DNA from: Conexibacter stalactiti
Lineage (GTDB): Bacteria; Actinomycetota; Thermoleophilia; Solirubrobacterales; Solirubrobacteraceae
NCBI RefSeq assembly: GCF_035967765.1
Contig: NZ_JAYWIT010000014.1
Length of the DNA stretch: 64,000 bases
Reading direction: 5' to 3' (one strand)
Of this stretch, positions 23,491 through 32,519 are shown one piece after another (positions within the stretch are counted from its first letter, which is position 1; the number at the start of each line of letters is the position of its first letter). The notes below the pieces were generated by a model that saw only the letters and a program-made list of their open reading frames with translations, was not told the DNA's origin and did no database searches. The translations under genes and the position numbers were made by a program.

Positions 23491-24224
23491 CCGCCGAGCC
23501 GCTTCTGCGCGTGCGCGGGCTGACCGCCGGCTACGGCGAGATCCAGGCCGTGCGCGAGGTCGACGTCGAGGTTCGCGCCGGTGAGATCGTCACCGTGCTC
23601 GGCGGCAACGGCGCCGGCAAGACGACGCTGCTGGGCGCCGTCGCGGGGCTCGTCGACGTCTTCGACGGCGAGATCTCGCTCGCCGATCGGCCGCTCGGCG
23701 GCCTGCGCCCGCATGCGCGCGCCCGCCGCGGGCTGGCGCTCGTGCAGGAGAACAAGCGCGTCTTCCGCGCGCTCTCGGTGCGCGACAACCTCGTCGTCGC
23801 GACGCCGCGCCTCGGCCGTGCCGAGTTCGACGCGCGCGAGCAGAACGTCTACGAGCTGTTCCCCGTGCTCGCCGAGAAGCGGCGCGACCCGGCCGGCTCG
23901 CTCAGCGGCGGGCAGCAGCAGATGCTGGCGATCGGCCAGGCGCTGATGGCCGGCCCGAGCGTGCTGATGCTCGACGAGCCCTCCGCGGGCCTCGCGCCGA
24001 GACTGGTCGCGGAGGTGATGGACCGGGTCGCGACGATCGCGAGCCGGGGGATGGCGGTGCTGCTCGTCGAGCAGGCGGTCCACCAGGCGCTGCGCGTCGC
24101 CTCGCGCGTCTACGTGCTGCGGCTCGGCCGCTGCTCCGAGCAGGAGGACTTCCGCGGCGCCGACAAGCAGCGCCTGCTCGACCACATCTACTTGGGAGCG
24201 GCCGCCGACGGCAGCCGCACTTGA
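23487..24224 (+). CDS. ABC transporter ATPase, LivF-like
   Basis: A 245-residue second ATPase of the importer. Walker A GGNGAGKTT (about 33-41), LVQENKRVFRALSVRDNL around the Q-loop, signature LSGGQQQMLAIGQALM, Walker B VLMLDEPSAGLAP and VLLVEQAVHQAL as H-loop region (Gln-Ala replacing the usual motif around it, as in many LivF) are in order. It follows the LivM-LivG gene with a 4-nt overlap and precedes the binding-protein gene by 17 nt. It energises uptake of the ligand delivered by the lipoprotein encoded next. Confidence 0.92.
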   Translation: MTAEPLLRVRGLTAGYGEIQAVREVDVEVRAGEIVTVLGGNGAGKTTLLGAVAGLVDVFDGEISLADRPLGGLRPHARARRGLALVQENKRVFRALSVRDNLVVATPRLGRAEFDAREQNVYELFPVLAEKRRDPAGSLSGGQQQMLAIGQALMAGPSVLMLDEPSAGLAPRLVAEVMDRVATIASRGMAVLLVEQAVHQALRVASRVYVLRLGRCSEQEDFRGADKQRLLDHIYLGAAADGSRT

Positions 24225-24241
24225 CGAGGAGGAGGAGAGGG

Positions 24242-25498
24242 ATGATGGGAAGGATCACGGGTGGGTTCGCCACCGGTGCGGTGATCGCCGCACTCGTCTT
24301 CGCGGGCTGCGGCAGTGACGGCGACAGCGGCGACTCGGCCAGCACCAGCACCAGCGGAGGAGGCGGCGGCTCGAGCGAGCCGTACCGCGTCTACGCGAGC
24401 CTGTCGCTGAGCGGCCCGCTCGCCGGGATCGGCACCGCCGAGCAGCACGGGTTGGAGGCCGCCGCCGAGGTGCTGAACGCGGGTGGCGGGATCGACGGCC
24501 GCAGAGTCGAGCTGGACATAAACGACGACGGCTCGGACCCGACGCAGGCGGTCTCGCTGCTGCAGCGCAAGCTGACCGGCGGCGACAAGCCCGACCTCGT
24601 GTGGCCGGGCTCGACCAGCAACGTGACGCTGGCGCTCTGCCCGCTGCTGATGCAGCAGAGAGTGCTGGCGCTCGGCATCACCGCGTCGAGCGACATCGGC
24701 GACCTCGATCGCTGCGGCTACAACTTCGTGATGGGGCCGGCGCCGGCCGACTCGCAGAGAGCGGTCGCCGAGCAGCTGGTCCAGCGCGGCTACAGAAGAG
24801 TCGCCGTGCTGCTCTCCAACGACGCCTACGGCGAGGCCGTGCAGAAGGCGGTCGAGGAGACCTTCCCGGAGGCCGGGATCGAGATCACGCAGATCGAGAA
24901 CTTCGCGCCGGACGCGCTCGACGCCTCGCCGCAGCTGCGCAGACTGCGCGACACGAACCCCGACGCGCTCTTCATCGAGGGGCAGGGCGCGGCGCTCGGC
25001 AAGGTGCTCGAGAGCCGCCAGCAGCTCGGCTGGGACGTCCCGGTCGTCGGCGGCACCGGCTTCGGCGGCTCCAACGTCGCCGCGCTCGTCGGCCCCGACG
25101 CGCTCAGAGACGTGGTCATGTGGCAGTGGGGCGTCGGCGTCAGAGGTTCCGAGCCCGTGCCCGAGCTGTACGAGCAGACGGCGCTGCCGGCGATCCAGAG
25201 AGCGGCCGACGGCGAGCTGAGAGTCGCCTCGAACCTCTACGCCGGCGGCTACGACGCGCTGATGGTCGCCGACGCCGCGGCGAGAGCGGCGAGATCGGTC
25301 GACGCCGACGCGATGCGCGACGCGCTGCGCGGCTTCGCCGAGACGCCGCCGAGTGATCCCCAGTGGGTGATGCTGAGCGAGTACCCGTACACGGCCGAGA
25401 AGAACTTCTCCGGCCTGCCGCCCGGAGACTTCGCGCTCGCCCTGCCGGAGAGACTGGACGATCACGGCCAGGTGCCGCCGGCCAGAGCGGCCGGGTAG
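24242..25498 (+). CDS. substrate-binding lipoprotein of the Liv-type importer
   Basis: 418 residues from the ATG at 24242 behind a strong GGAGGAGAGG. The N-terminus is a lipoprotein signal ending in the lipobox LVFAGC, followed by a Ser/Gly/Asp-rich tether (about 25-45). The body is a type I periplasmic binding fold (Peripla_BP_6): VYASLSLSGPLAGIGTAEQ, VLNAGGGIDGRRVELDINDD, VLLSNDAYGEAV, VPVVGGTGFGGSN. It captures the ligand outside the membrane for LivHMGF. Unlike the adjacent ATPase genes, about 14 of its 24 or so arginines are coded by AGA, a rare codon here. The only other gene with this bias is the binding lipoprotein at 49434. Confidence 0.92.
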   Translation: MMGRITGGFATGAVIAALVFAGCGSDGDSGDSASTSTSGGGGGSSEPYRVYASLSLSGPLAGIGTAEQHGLEAAAEVLNAGGGIDGRRVELDINDDGSDPTQAVSLLQRKLTGGDKPDLVWPGSTSNVTLALCPLLMQQRVLALGITASSDIGDLDRCGYNFVMGPAPADSQRAVAEQLVQRGYRRVAVLLSNDAYGEAVQKAVEETFPEAGIEITQIENFAPDALDASPQLRRLRDTNPDALFIEGQGAALGKVLESRQQLGWDVPVVGGTGFGGSNVAALVGPDALRDVVMWQWGVGVRGSEPVPELYEQTALPAIQRAADGELRVASNLYAGGYDALMVADAAARAARSVDADAMRDALRGFAETPPSDPQWVMLSEYPYTAEKNFSGLPPGDFALALPERLDDHGQVPPARAAG

Positions 25499-25520
25499 TC
25501 CCGCCAGTCCCTTCACACCG

Positions 25521-26516
25521 GTGGACGCCGACCTGCTCGCGCTGCAGCGCGGCGTCCACCGGATCGCGCTGCCGACCCCGATGGTCGCGAGCGTCAACTG
25601 CTACCTGATCGTCGACCGGCCGCTGACGCTCGTCGACAGCGGCCTCAACTGGGGCGGCACGCTCGACGCGCTGGAGCGCGCCCTGCGCCAGCTCGGGTTC
25701 GCGCTGGAGGAGATCGACCTCGTGCTGCTGACGCACGAGCACGTCGACCACATCGGCCTCGCGGAGGCGGTCGCGCGCCGGGCCGGCGCTGACGTCGCCT
25801 GCCACGAGCGGCTCGCCGGCTGGCTCGGCGAGCTGCCCGGATCGCTGGAGGCCGACGACGCGTGGACGGCCGCCCGCATCGCCGCGCACGGCGCGCCACC
25901 GCTGGTGGTCGCCGCCTTCGAGGCGCGGATGGAGATGATGCGGATGCTCGGCAGCCGGCCGCGGCCGTCGGTCGTGCTGCGCGAGGGGGAGGAGCTGCGG
26001 CTGCGCGACCGCACGTTGCGCGCGACGCTGCGACCGGGCCATTCGCCGACCGACACCGTCTTCGCCGACCGCGGTCACGACCTGCAGTTCACCGGCGACC
26101 ATCTGATGCCGGAGGCGCGCACGACGCCGTATCTGGTCCCCGGGCCGGCCGGCGGCTGGCGCGACGACCTCGCGCCGGCGCGGCGGCTGCGCGAGTCGCT
26201 GGGGAAGACCGCGATCGAGGCGCCGACCGGGCTCGGCCTGCCCGGCCACGGGCGGCCGTTCACCGACGTGGCGGCGCATGCCCGCGAGCAGCTCGACGCC
26301 CAGCGGCGCCGGGCGCTGCGGCTGCTGGATGCGCTCGACGCGACGCCGCGCACGCTCTTCGAGCTGGTGCGGCGGACCCATTCGGAGCTGTCGCCGGCGC
26401 GGACCTTCCTCGGCATGCTGGAGCTGCTCGCGCGGCTGGAGCTGCTGCTCGACGAAGGCCTCGTCGAGGCCCACGAGGACGAGCGCGGCTGCCGCTTCAG
26501 CCGGCCGGCTGCGTGA
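25521..26516 (+). CDS. metallo-beta-lactamase-fold hydrolase
   Basis: 331 residues from the GTG at 25521. The zinc motif THEHVDHIG (His72, His74, Asp76, His77) is followed by GHSPTDTVF and FTGDHLMPEAR, and PGHGRPF supplies the late His. A C-terminal winged-helix-like extension (about 250-320: LFELVRRTHSELSPARTFLG) is typical of the lactamase_B2/LACTB2 type. Such enzymes hydrolyse thioesters, lactones or glyoxalase-type adducts. In this setting an acyl-CoA thioesterase or lactonase role for the imported substrate is plausible but unproven. It closes the importer operon and its end overlaps the convergent regulator gene by 20 nt. Confidence 0.85.
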   Translation: MDADLLALQRGVHRIALPTPMVASVNCYLIVDRPLTLVDSGLNWGGTLDALERALRQLGFALEEIDLVLLTHEHVDHIGLAEAVARRAGADVACHERLAGWLGELPGSLEADDAWTAARIAAHGAPPLVVAAFEARMEMMRMLGSRPRPSVVLREGEELRLRDRTLRATLRPGHSPTDTVFADRGHDLQFTGDHLMPEARTTPYLVPGPAGGWRDDLAPARRLRESLGKTAIEAPTGLGLPGHGRPFTDVAAHAREQLDAQRRRALRLLDALDATPRTLFELVRRTHSELSPARTFLGMLELLARLELLLDEGLVEAHEDERGCRFSRPAA

Positions 26517-27264
26517 CGACGTCGACGGCGATCTCGCCGGGCGAGACGTACGTCTGCGAGGTGTGCAGGTGGGCGGCCATCGCTCTCTGGGCCTGTTCGG
26601 CTCTGCCGGCGCGAATGTGCCTCACGACGGCGCGATGGGCTCTGTTGACCGCGCGCTGGTCCTCGACGCTCGGGTAGCGGCCGGCGTCGCGCGCCTCCAG
26701 CGCCCAGCGGCGCTCCTGCGATCCCCAGACGCTCTCCAGCGCGCCCGCCAGCAGCCGCAGCGTCGTGCTGCCGCAGCGGTCGACGATCGCGGTGTGGAAG
26801 CGCAGCGCGTCGGCGGTGAAGTCCGACGAGTCGCCGGCGGAGGGGTCGGAGCTGTCGATCACCGCGTCGAGCTCGTCGGCGATCCGCTCGCGCTCGGCAT
26901 GACCGGCGCAGAGCGCGGCGCAGAGCGGCTCCAGCAGGCCGCGCGCCTCCGCCAGGTCGGCCATCGTCGTGCCCTCTGCCTGCAGCGCGAGGCCGAGGTG
27001 GTAGGCCGCGCTCTGGGCGTTGGGGCGCAGGACCGTCGCGCCGCCGAAGCGGCCGCGGCGGATGCGGATCAGGCCCTCGGTCTCGAGGATGCGGAAGGCG
27101 TCGCGGATGCTCGGGCGGCTGACGCCGAACTCGGCCAGCAGCTCAGGCTCGGGCGGGATCTCGTCGCCGTCGCGCAGGTCGCCGGTGATGATCCGCTTGC
27201 GCAGCTTTGCGGCGACCAGCTCGCCGGTGCGCGGCGTGCGGATCTGCGATGGCGCGTCCCTCAC
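26497..27264 (-). CDS. GntR-family (FCD/FadR subfamily) transcriptional regulator
   Basis: 255 residues from a GTG at 27264. The N-terminal winged helix is clear (KLRKRIITGDLRDGDEIPPE then LLAEFGVSRPSIRDAFRILE and LIRIRRGRFGGATVLRP), and the C-terminal all-helical FCD ligand domain spans about 95-235, with conserved His and Asp residues that usually bind a metal and an organic-acid ligand. FCD regulators repress catabolic genes and release DNA on binding a carboxylate or acyl-CoA. As the only regulator inside the island it is the best candidate to bind the shared AATCATAnnTATGATT sites. Its own promoter region holds only a poor half-site. Confidence 0.9.
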   Translation of the reverse strand: MRDAPSQIRTPRTGELVAAKLRKRIITGDLRDGDEIPPEPELLAEFGVSRPSIRDAFRILETEGLIRIRRGRFGGATVLRPNAQSAAYHLGLALQAEGTTMADLAEARGLLEPLCAALCAGHAERERIADELDAVIDSSDPSAGDSSDFTADALRFHTAIVDRCGSTTLRLLAGALESVWGSQERRWALEARDAGRYPSVEDQRAVNRAHRAVVRHIRAGRAEQAQRAMAAHLHTSQTYVSPGEIAVDVVTQPAG

Positions 27265-27307
27265 GAGCGCCGGTCCCCTGATGGTGCCTCTACGAGCATC
27301 GGTCGAT

Positions 27308-27325
27308 AAAGGACCATATCATTTC
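27308..27325 (-). promoter_or_regulatory. weak half-site upstream of the GntR gene
   Basis: AT-richer stretch with CATATCATT (27317-27324 region), which matches 8 of 9 bases of one arm of the island palindrome (CATATGATT), but the other arm is not recognisable. It lies about 45-60 nt upstream of the regulator start and could be a low-affinity autoregulatory site, or just a promoter element. Confidence 0.2.
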
Positions 27326-27350
27326 TCCTTACGGTCGCTCCAGGTGATGG

Positions 27351-28076
27351 TCATTCGACACGGCCGCCCGGACGCCTCCGCGCGAACGGGCCTTTCGTGA
27401 CGGCGCGGAGCTGCAGATCGCGCATCACGAGATCGGGCGGCAGCGCCGCCAGCTGGGCGATCACGTCGGCGACCTGCTCGGGGTCGAGCTGGAACGGCGA
27501 GACCCCCGGGCGGTCGAGCATCGGCGTCGCGACGGGACCGAGCGCCAGCACGTGGACGCCGATCCCGTCCTGCTCGTGCTCTGCCTGCAGCGCCTCGGCG
27601 AGGCGGTCCAGCCCGCTCTTGGAGGCGGAGTAGGCGGCGAGGCCGCGGGCGCCCTTGCGCGCGCTCACCGACGAGGTGAAGACGATCCGGCTGCCGGCCC
27701 CGAGCGACGGCAGCAGCGCCTGCGCGAAGAGGAAGCCGCCGGTCAGATTGACGGCGATCGTCCGCTCCCACACGTCGAGCGGGTGGTCGGCGATCTCGGC
27801 CGGCTCCAGCACGCCGGCGGCGTAGATCGCCAGCTTGGCCGGGGTGCCGAGCGCGGCGACGTCGTCGGCCAGCCGCCGTGCGTCAGCGGCCTGCGAGAGG
27901 TCGGCGACCGTGCAGCTGCCGGAGATCTCCCGCGCGAGCGCGCGGAGCGGCTCCGCGCGCCGCGCGGCGACGTGGACGTTCCAGCCGTCGGCGGCGAGCC
28001 GGCGGGCGGTCGCGGCGCCGATCCCGGAGGAGGCGCCGGCGATCACGGCGAGCGGGGCGGGGGCGGGCGTGGTCAT
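27351..28076 (-). CDS. short-chain dehydrogenase/reductase
   Basis: A 241-residue SDR with AVIAGASSGIGAATARRLAA (cofactor motif), IYAAGVLEPAE in place of the usual NAG segment, Ser in FTSSVSARKGARG and catalytic YSASKSG. The C-terminus VATPMLDRPG is as in classical SDRs, though a long basic tail (RRRPGGRVE) follows. It is coupled to the enoyl-CoA hydratase gene upstream by a 4-nt overlap, which points to oxidation of a 3-hydroxyacyl-CoA or a related carbinol in the same beta-oxidation route. The regulator start is 86 nt beyond its stop. Confidence 0.88.
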   Translation of the reverse strand: MTTPAPAPLAVIAGASSGIGAATARRLAADGWNVHVAARRAEPLRALAREISGSCTVADLSQAADARRLADDVAALGTPAKLAIYAAGVLEPAEIADHPLDVWERTIAVNLTGGFLFAQALLPSLGAGSRIVFTSSVSARKGARGLAAYSASKSGLDRLAEALQAEHEQDGIGVHVLALGPVATPMLDRPGVSPFQLDPEQVADVIAQLAALPPDLVMRDLQLRAVTKGPFARRRPGGRVE

Positions 28077-28849
28077 CGCTGCACCCAGCGCGGCGCGCGG
28101 CGCTCCTGGAAGGCGGCCGGGCCCTCGGCGGCGTCGGGGTGGGACCAGTGCGCGTGGATCGCCTCCCAGCCGGCCTGCAGGTGGCGCTCCAGCAGCTCGT
28201 CCTCGAAGTCGCGCAGGGCGGCGCGCGAGATGCGGATCGCCTCCGGCGAGCCCTCGGCGACGCGCGCCGCCAGCTCCAGCGCGCGCGGCAGCAGCGCGTC
28301 AGGCTCGACGACCTCGGAGACCAGCCCCGCCGCCTGCGCCGCGGCGGCGTCGATCCGTTCGCCGCGACCGAGCAGGACCATCCGCATCAGCGCGTCTGGG
28401 CGCATCCGCAGGCGCAGCGTCAGCGGCTCCAGCGCCGTCACCTGGCCGACCGAGACGTGCGGGTCGAGGAAGGTCGCGGCGCTGCTGGCGAGGACGATGT
28501 CGGCGTCGGCGACGAAGTGCAGCCCGCCGCCGGCGCAGACGCCGTTGATCGCGGCGATCACGGGGACGTCGATCCGCCGGCCGGGGAGGAAGGCCAGCTC
28601 GTCCTCGAACCGCTCGACCGGGGTGCGGTCGCTCGCGAGCAGGTCGACGTCGGCGCCGGCGCAGAAGCCGGGGCCGGCGCCGGTCACGACGACGCAGCGG
28701 GCGCCGTCGAGCAGCGCGTGGCCGCTCCACAGCGCGGCCAGCTCGCGCATCATCGTCGCGTCGAGCGCGTTGCGCCGCTGCGGGCGGTCGAGCGTCACGA
28801 CGACGATCGCGCCCTCGCGCGTGACGTTCAGCGCCGCGAACGACGCCAT
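28073..28849 (-). CDS. enoyl-CoA hydratase/isomerase (crotonase) family protein
   Basis: 258 residues. I chose the ATG at 28849 (MASFAALNVTREG) because GGAGAG lies 7 nt upstream; the ATG at 28864 overlaps that site. Crotonase features: LDRPQRRNALDATMMREL, the oxyanion motif VVTGAGPGFCAGADVDLL, AINGVCAGGGLHFVADADIV and VEPDALLPRALELA. The two catalytic acids of true hydratases are not both obvious, so hydratase, isomerase or hydrolase activity are all possible. It is transcribed divergently from an acyl-CoA dehydrogenase gene with the shared palindrome (28870-28885) between them, so one site could control both. Confidence 0.88.
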   Translation of the reverse strand: MASFAALNVTREGAIVVVTLDRPQRRNALDATMMRELAALWSGHALLDGARCVVVTGAGPGFCAGADVDLLASDRTPVERFEDELAFLPGRRIDVPVIAAINGVCAGGGLHFVADADIVLASSAATFLDPHVSVGQVTALEPLTLRLRMRPDALMRMVLLGRGERIDAAAAQAAGLVSEVVEPDALLPRALELAARVAEGSPEAIRISRAALRDFEDELLERHLQAGWEAIHAHWSHPDAAEGPAAFQERRAPRWVQR

Positions 28850-28869
28850 CGAAGTTCTCTCCATGGCGC

Positions 28870-28885
28870 AATCATATAGATGATT
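28870..28885. promoter_or_regulatory. palindromic operator between divergent catabolic genes (site C)
   Basis: AATCATATAGATGATT pairs at 7 of 8 positions and differs from the copy at 20720 at only two central bases. It sits 21 bp upstream of the enoyl-CoA hydratase start and 17 bp upstream of the acyl-CoA dehydrogenase start, so bound protein would cover both promoters. Confidence 0.6.
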
Positions 28886-28901
28886 CTGTAAGGTACCTGC
28901 C

Positions 28902-30017
28902 ATGGCGTTCGAGTTGTCCGAGGAGCAACGCGAGCTGGCAGGCACGGTTGACCGCCTGCTCGCTGACACTACCGGCGGCCCGCGCGGCCGTCAGCTGCTG
29001 GCGCGGCCAGACGGCTGGAGGGAGCTGTGGGAGGCGCTCGCCGACCTCGGCGTGCTGGCGATGGGCGTACCGGAGGAGGCCGGCGGCCTCGGGCTGGGGC
29101 CGGTCGAGCTGGTCGCGGTCGCCGAGGCGGTCGGGCGTCATCTCGCGCCCGCGCCGATCGTCGCGACCGCCGGCGCCTTCGTCCCGACGGTGGCGCTGGT
29201 CGCCGGCGAGACGGCGGCCGGCACGGCCGCCCTGCGCGCGGTCGCGGAGCAGCAGGAGACAGGCGCGCTGGCATGGCCCGATCCGCGCACGGCGGGCGCG
29301 GATGCCGCAGCGGGCGGTGACGCCGCGACTCCGCGGGTGCGCGACGGGCGTCTGACCGCGTCGCTGGTCGTACCCGACGCCGCGCTGCTCGACCGGCTCG
29401 CGCTCGTCGTCGCCGACGACGACCGCGGCGGCGCGGAAGCGATCGTGCTGCTCGACAGAGCCGACCTCGCGCTGGAGCCGGCGGCGGCGATCGACGAGAC
29501 GCACCCGCTCGCGCGCGTGACCGTCGCGGACGCCGACGTCGCCGGACGGCGCTTCCCGGCGCCGCCCGGCGCGCTCGCGACCGCGTTCGCGACGGCGGCC
29601 GCCGAGCTGGTCGGGCTGGCCGACGCGCTGCTGCGGATGAGCGTCGACTACGCCGGCGAACGGCAGCAGTTCGGCGCCCCGATCGGCAGCTTCCAGGCGC
29701 TCAAGCACCGTCTCGCGGACACGCTGATCGCCGTCGAGCGGGCGCGCTCGCTGACCTGGCACGCCGCGGTGCTGGCCGCGGAGCAGCCGCTGGAGCCGGC
29801 GACCGCGGCGGCCGCCCACTTCGCCAAGGCGGCCGCGAGCGACGCCGCGACGATCGCGGCGCGCGCGGCGGTGCAGGTCCACGGCGGGATCGGGATCACG
29901 CGCGAGCACGACGTCAGCCTGCTCTACCTGCGCGCCCGGCAGGCGTCGTTCCAGCTCGGCGGCGCCGACGCGCACCAGCTCGCCGCCGTCGCGGAGGAGC
30001 TTGCCGATGCCCGCTGA
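28902..30017 (+). CDS. acyl-CoA dehydrogenase-like subunit (small/beta type)
   Basis: 371 residues, MAFELSEEQRELAGTVDRLL. It has an ACAD N-terminal helical part with GVPEEAGGLGLGPVELV and a C-terminal FAD-contact region (ERQQFGAPIGSFQALKHRLADTLI, then VQVHGGIGITREHDVSLLYLRARQ). The middle beta-domain is short and degenerate: the usual T-E-x-x-x-G-S segment is replaced by AWPDPRTAGADAAAGG. It looks like the subunit of heteromeric alpha2-beta2 acyl-CoA dehydrogenases that contributes part of the FAD site but not the catalytic base. Its partner would be the full ACAD at 32520 in the same operon. Such pairs act on bulky substrates such as steroid side chains. Confidence 0.85.
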   Translation: MAFELSEEQRELAGTVDRLLADTTGGPRGRQLLARPDGWRELWEALADLGVLAMGVPEEAGGLGLGPVELVAVAEAVGRHLAPAPIVATAGAFVPTVALVAGETAAGTAALRAVAEQQETGALAWPDPRTAGADAAAGGDAATPRVRDGRLTASLVVPDAALLDRLALVVADDDRGGAEAIVLLDRADLALEPAAAIDETHPLARVTVADADVAGRRFPAPPGALATAFATAAAELVGLADALLRMSVDYAGERQQFGAPIGSFQALKHRLADTLIAVERARSLTWHAAVLAAEQPLEPATAAAAHFAKAAASDAATIAARAAVQVHGGIGITREHDVSLLYLRARQASFQLGGADAHQLAAVAEELADAR

Positions 30018-30119
30018 GCGGACACCCTTCAACCAGATCCGGCGCATGGTGATCGCATGTCACCTCGGTCGCGCCGGCGCTGGCGGCAGAGAGAGATCAC
30101 GGTCGTGAGGAGAGCGTCC

Positions 30120-31757
30120 ATGGGACTGAGCGCAGAGCTGTTCGCCCGCTATCGACAGCCGGCCGAGCTGCTGGAGGAGTGGCGCCGCGTCGGCTACCAC
30201 ACCGACGCGCTCGTCGGGCCGCTGATCTTCGCGCGGCTGGCGCAGACGCCGCGGCGCGTCGCGGTGGTGGACGGCGAGCGGCGGATCACCTGCGGCGAGC
30301 TGGTCGCGCAGGCGGGCTCGCTCGCCGCGGCCTTCCGCGCCGCGGGCGTCGGACGCGGCGACGTCGTCTCGTGGCAGGTGCCGAACTGGTGGGAGGCGCT
30401 CGTCGTGGCGCTCGCGACGTGGCGGGTCGGGGCGGTCAACAACCCGGTCCTGATGATCTACCGCGAGCACGAGCTGCGCCAGATCTTCAGCGACCTGCGC
30501 CCGGCTGTGGTCGTCGCGCCACCGCGCTTCCGCCGCCACGAGCACCAGGAGATGCTCGACTCCGTCCTCGCCGAGCTGGGCCACGAGCCGCGGCTGCGCG
30601 TCGGCGTGCGCGGCGGCGATCGCCGCTGGACGCCGCTGGAGGACCTGCTCGTCGGCCGCGCCGCGCCGTTCGCCGAGGGCGTCGCGCCCGGCGATCCCTG
30701 CGTCGTCGCCTACACCTCCGGCACGACCGCCGGCGCCAAGGGCGTCGTCGTCGACCATCGCGGGCTGGTCGCCGAGACGCGCCAGATGCGCGACGTGTGG
30801 GGGCTCGCGTGGCAGGACCGCACCTTCATGCCGGCGCCGCTGGCCCACCTGACGGGGCTGACGGTCGGCCTGACGGTTCCGTTCAGCGCCGGCGCCTCGG
30901 TCGCGCTGATGGACATCTGGGATCCCGAGCAGGCCGTGCCGCTGATCGAGCGGGAGCAGTGCGTGCTGTCGTCGGGCACGCCGACCTTCCTGGAGGAGAT
31001 CGTCAGCCAGTACGAGGGCCGCGGCGAGCGGACGACCGCGCTGCGGCAGTACTCGGTCGGCGGCGCCGCGGTGCCGCCGAGCCTGATCGAGCGCTCCGAG
31101 GCGGTCGGCGTCGGCGCCTTCCGCTGCTACGGGATGACCGAGCACCTCAGCGCGACGATCCCCAACCGCGGGATGCCGATCGAGGTGCGGCGCGACACCG
31201 ACGGGCCGATCGCGCCCGGGACCGAGATCAGCTGCGTCGACGAGGAGGGCCGCGTGCTGGCGCCCGGCGTCCCCGGCGAGATCCGCGTGCGCGGGCCGGA
31301 GCGGATGCTCGCCTACGTCAGCCCGGACGACAACGTGGGCGTGCTCGACCCGGTCGAGGGCTGGTTCTCGACCGGCGACATCGGCGCCGTCGACGACGAT
31401 GGCTGCCTGCGGATCATGGGCCGGATCAAGGACATCATCAACCGCGGCGGCGAGAAGTTCTCCGCGCGCGAGATGGAGGACATCATCTGCCGCCACCCGG
31501 CGGTGCGGCAGGCGGCGGTCGTGCCGGTGCCCGACGCCCGCTACGGCGAGGTGCCGGTCGCCTTCGTCGTGCTCGCCGACGGCGCCGAGCTGCCGGCCGC
31601 GGCGGTCCTCGCCGAGTTCGTCCAGGGCCAGGGGCTCGCGAAGCAGAAGACGCCGACCGGCTGGAGCCGCATCGACGCGCTGCCGACGACACCGTTCGGC
31701 AAGGTCAAGAAGCACGAGCTGGTCGAGCGCCACAGCAGCTCCGGGGCGGCCGCGTGA
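30120..31757 (+). CDS. acyl-CoA synthetase/ligase (ANL superfamily)
   Basis: 545 residues from the ATG at 30120 with GAGGAGAG upstream. Adenylate-forming motifs in order: AYTSGTTAGAKGVV (P-loop, about 197-210), RCYGMTEHLSAT (A5), WFSTGDIGAVDDDGCL (A7), IMGRIKDIINRGGEKFSA (A8) and the C-terminal TPFGKVKKHEL with the catalytic Lys (A10). It converts a carboxylic acid to its CoA thioester with ATP and fits the first intracellular step after uptake by the Liv-type importer. It is related to FadD-type and cyclohexanecarboxylate-type ligases; the substrate is not assignable. It is coupled to the SDR that follows by 4 nt. Confidence 0.92.
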   Translation: MGLSAELFARYRQPAELLEEWRRVGYHTDALVGPLIFARLAQTPRRVAVVDGERRITCGELVAQAGSLAAAFRAAGVGRGDVVSWQVPNWWEALVVALATWRVGAVNNPVLMIYREHELRQIFSDLRPAVVVAPPRFRRHEHQEMLDSVLAELGHEPRLRVGVRGGDRRWTPLEDLLVGRAAPFAEGVAPGDPCVVAYTSGTTAGAKGVVVDHRGLVAETRQMRDVWGLAWQDRTFMPAPLAHLTGLTVGLTVPFSAGASVALMDIWDPEQAVPLIEREQCVLSSGTPTFLEEIVSQYEGRGERTTALRQYSVGGAAVPPSLIERSEAVGVGAFRCYGMTEHLSATIPNRGMPIEVRRDTDGPIAPGTEISCVDEEGRVLAPGVPGEIRVRGPERMLAYVSPDDNVGVLDPVEGWFSTGDIGAVDDDGCLRIMGRIKDIINRGGEKFSAREMEDIICRHPAVRQAAVVPVPDARYGEVPVAFVVLADGAELPAAAVLAEFVQGQGLAKQKTPTGWSRIDALPTTPFGKVKKHELVERHSSSGAAA

Positions 31758-32518
31758 GCGACTTCCTCGGCTTCGAGGCCGGTGAGCCGCTGGTCGTCAC
31801 CGGCGCCGGCAGCGGCATCGGCCGCGCGCTCGCGCTGCGGGCGGCGGCGGTCGGGCTGAGCGTCGCCGCGTGGGACCTCGACGGCGACGCGGCCCGCGCC
31901 TGCGCAGAGGAGATCGAGGCCGCCGGCGGTCGCGCGCTCGCGCTCGCGGTCGATGCCGCCGATCGTGGCGGCTGCGCCGAGGCGTGGCGACGCACGGTCG
32001 CGGCGCTCGGCCCGGTGCGTCTGCTGGCGGCGGTCGCGGGGCCGCCGAGCTTCCTCAGACGCGAGTTCAGCGACGGCGTCACGCTCGCGATCGACTGCAT
32101 GCGCGTGCCGACCGAGAGCTGGCTGGAGGTGGTCGACCTGCCCGAGCGCGCGGTCGTCTACTTCTCCTCGGTGCAGGGGCCGCGCTACGGCGCCGGCGTG
32201 CCCTGGTACACGGTCGCCAAGAGCGCGATCGACGGCTACATGCGCGCGCAGGCGGCGCTGCGGCCCGGCGGCATTCGCGCCAACGCGGTGCTGCCCGACT
32301 GGACGCTGACGCCGCGCACCGAGCCGCACGTGAGCGCCGCCGACGGCGAGCGCTGGGAGGCCAACCCGATGGGCCGCGTGGGGCGGGCGGAGGACCAGGC
32401 GAACGCCGCGCTCTTCCTGCTCTCGCCGGCGGCCGGCTACGTCAACGGCGTCTCGCTCGAGGTCGACGGCGGCGCGCGGCTGCGCTCGCTCGCCTGGATG
32501 CGGATGCGGGAGGGATGA
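31754..32518 (+). CDS. short-chain dehydrogenase/reductase
   Basis: 254 residues from a GTG at 31754 that overlaps the ligase stop. The cofactor motif is VVTGAGSGIGRALALRAAAV, the catalytic Ser lies in VVYFSSVQGPRYGAG and the Tyr/Lys in WYTVAKSAIDGY; the end YVNGVSLEVDGGARLR is FabG-like. The central part is shortened and unusual: after LLAAVAGPPSF the enzyme lacks the standard NNAG motif and the helix that follows it. It probably oxidises a hydroxyl on the CoA-bound substrate. It lies between the ligase and an acyl-CoA dehydrogenase in a tight operon. Confidence 0.88.
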   Translation: MSDFLGFEAGEPLVVTGAGSGIGRALALRAAAVGLSVAAWDLDGDAARACAEEIEAAGGRALALAVDAADRGGCAEAWRRTVAALGPVRLLAAVAGPPSFLRREFSDGVTLAIDCMRVPTESWLEVVDLPERAVVYFSSVQGPRYGAGVPWYTVAKSAIDGYMRAQAALRPGGIRANAVLPDWTLTPRTEPHVSAADGERWEANPMGRVGRAEDQANAALFLLSPAAGYVNGVSLEVDGGARLRSLAWMRMREG

Positions 32519-32519
32519 G

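Noticed and set aside
27308..27325. A full sixth copy of the regulon palindrome at the GntR promoter
   Set aside because: Only one arm (CATATCATT) resembles the motif; kept as a low-confidence half-site and not counted in the regulon.
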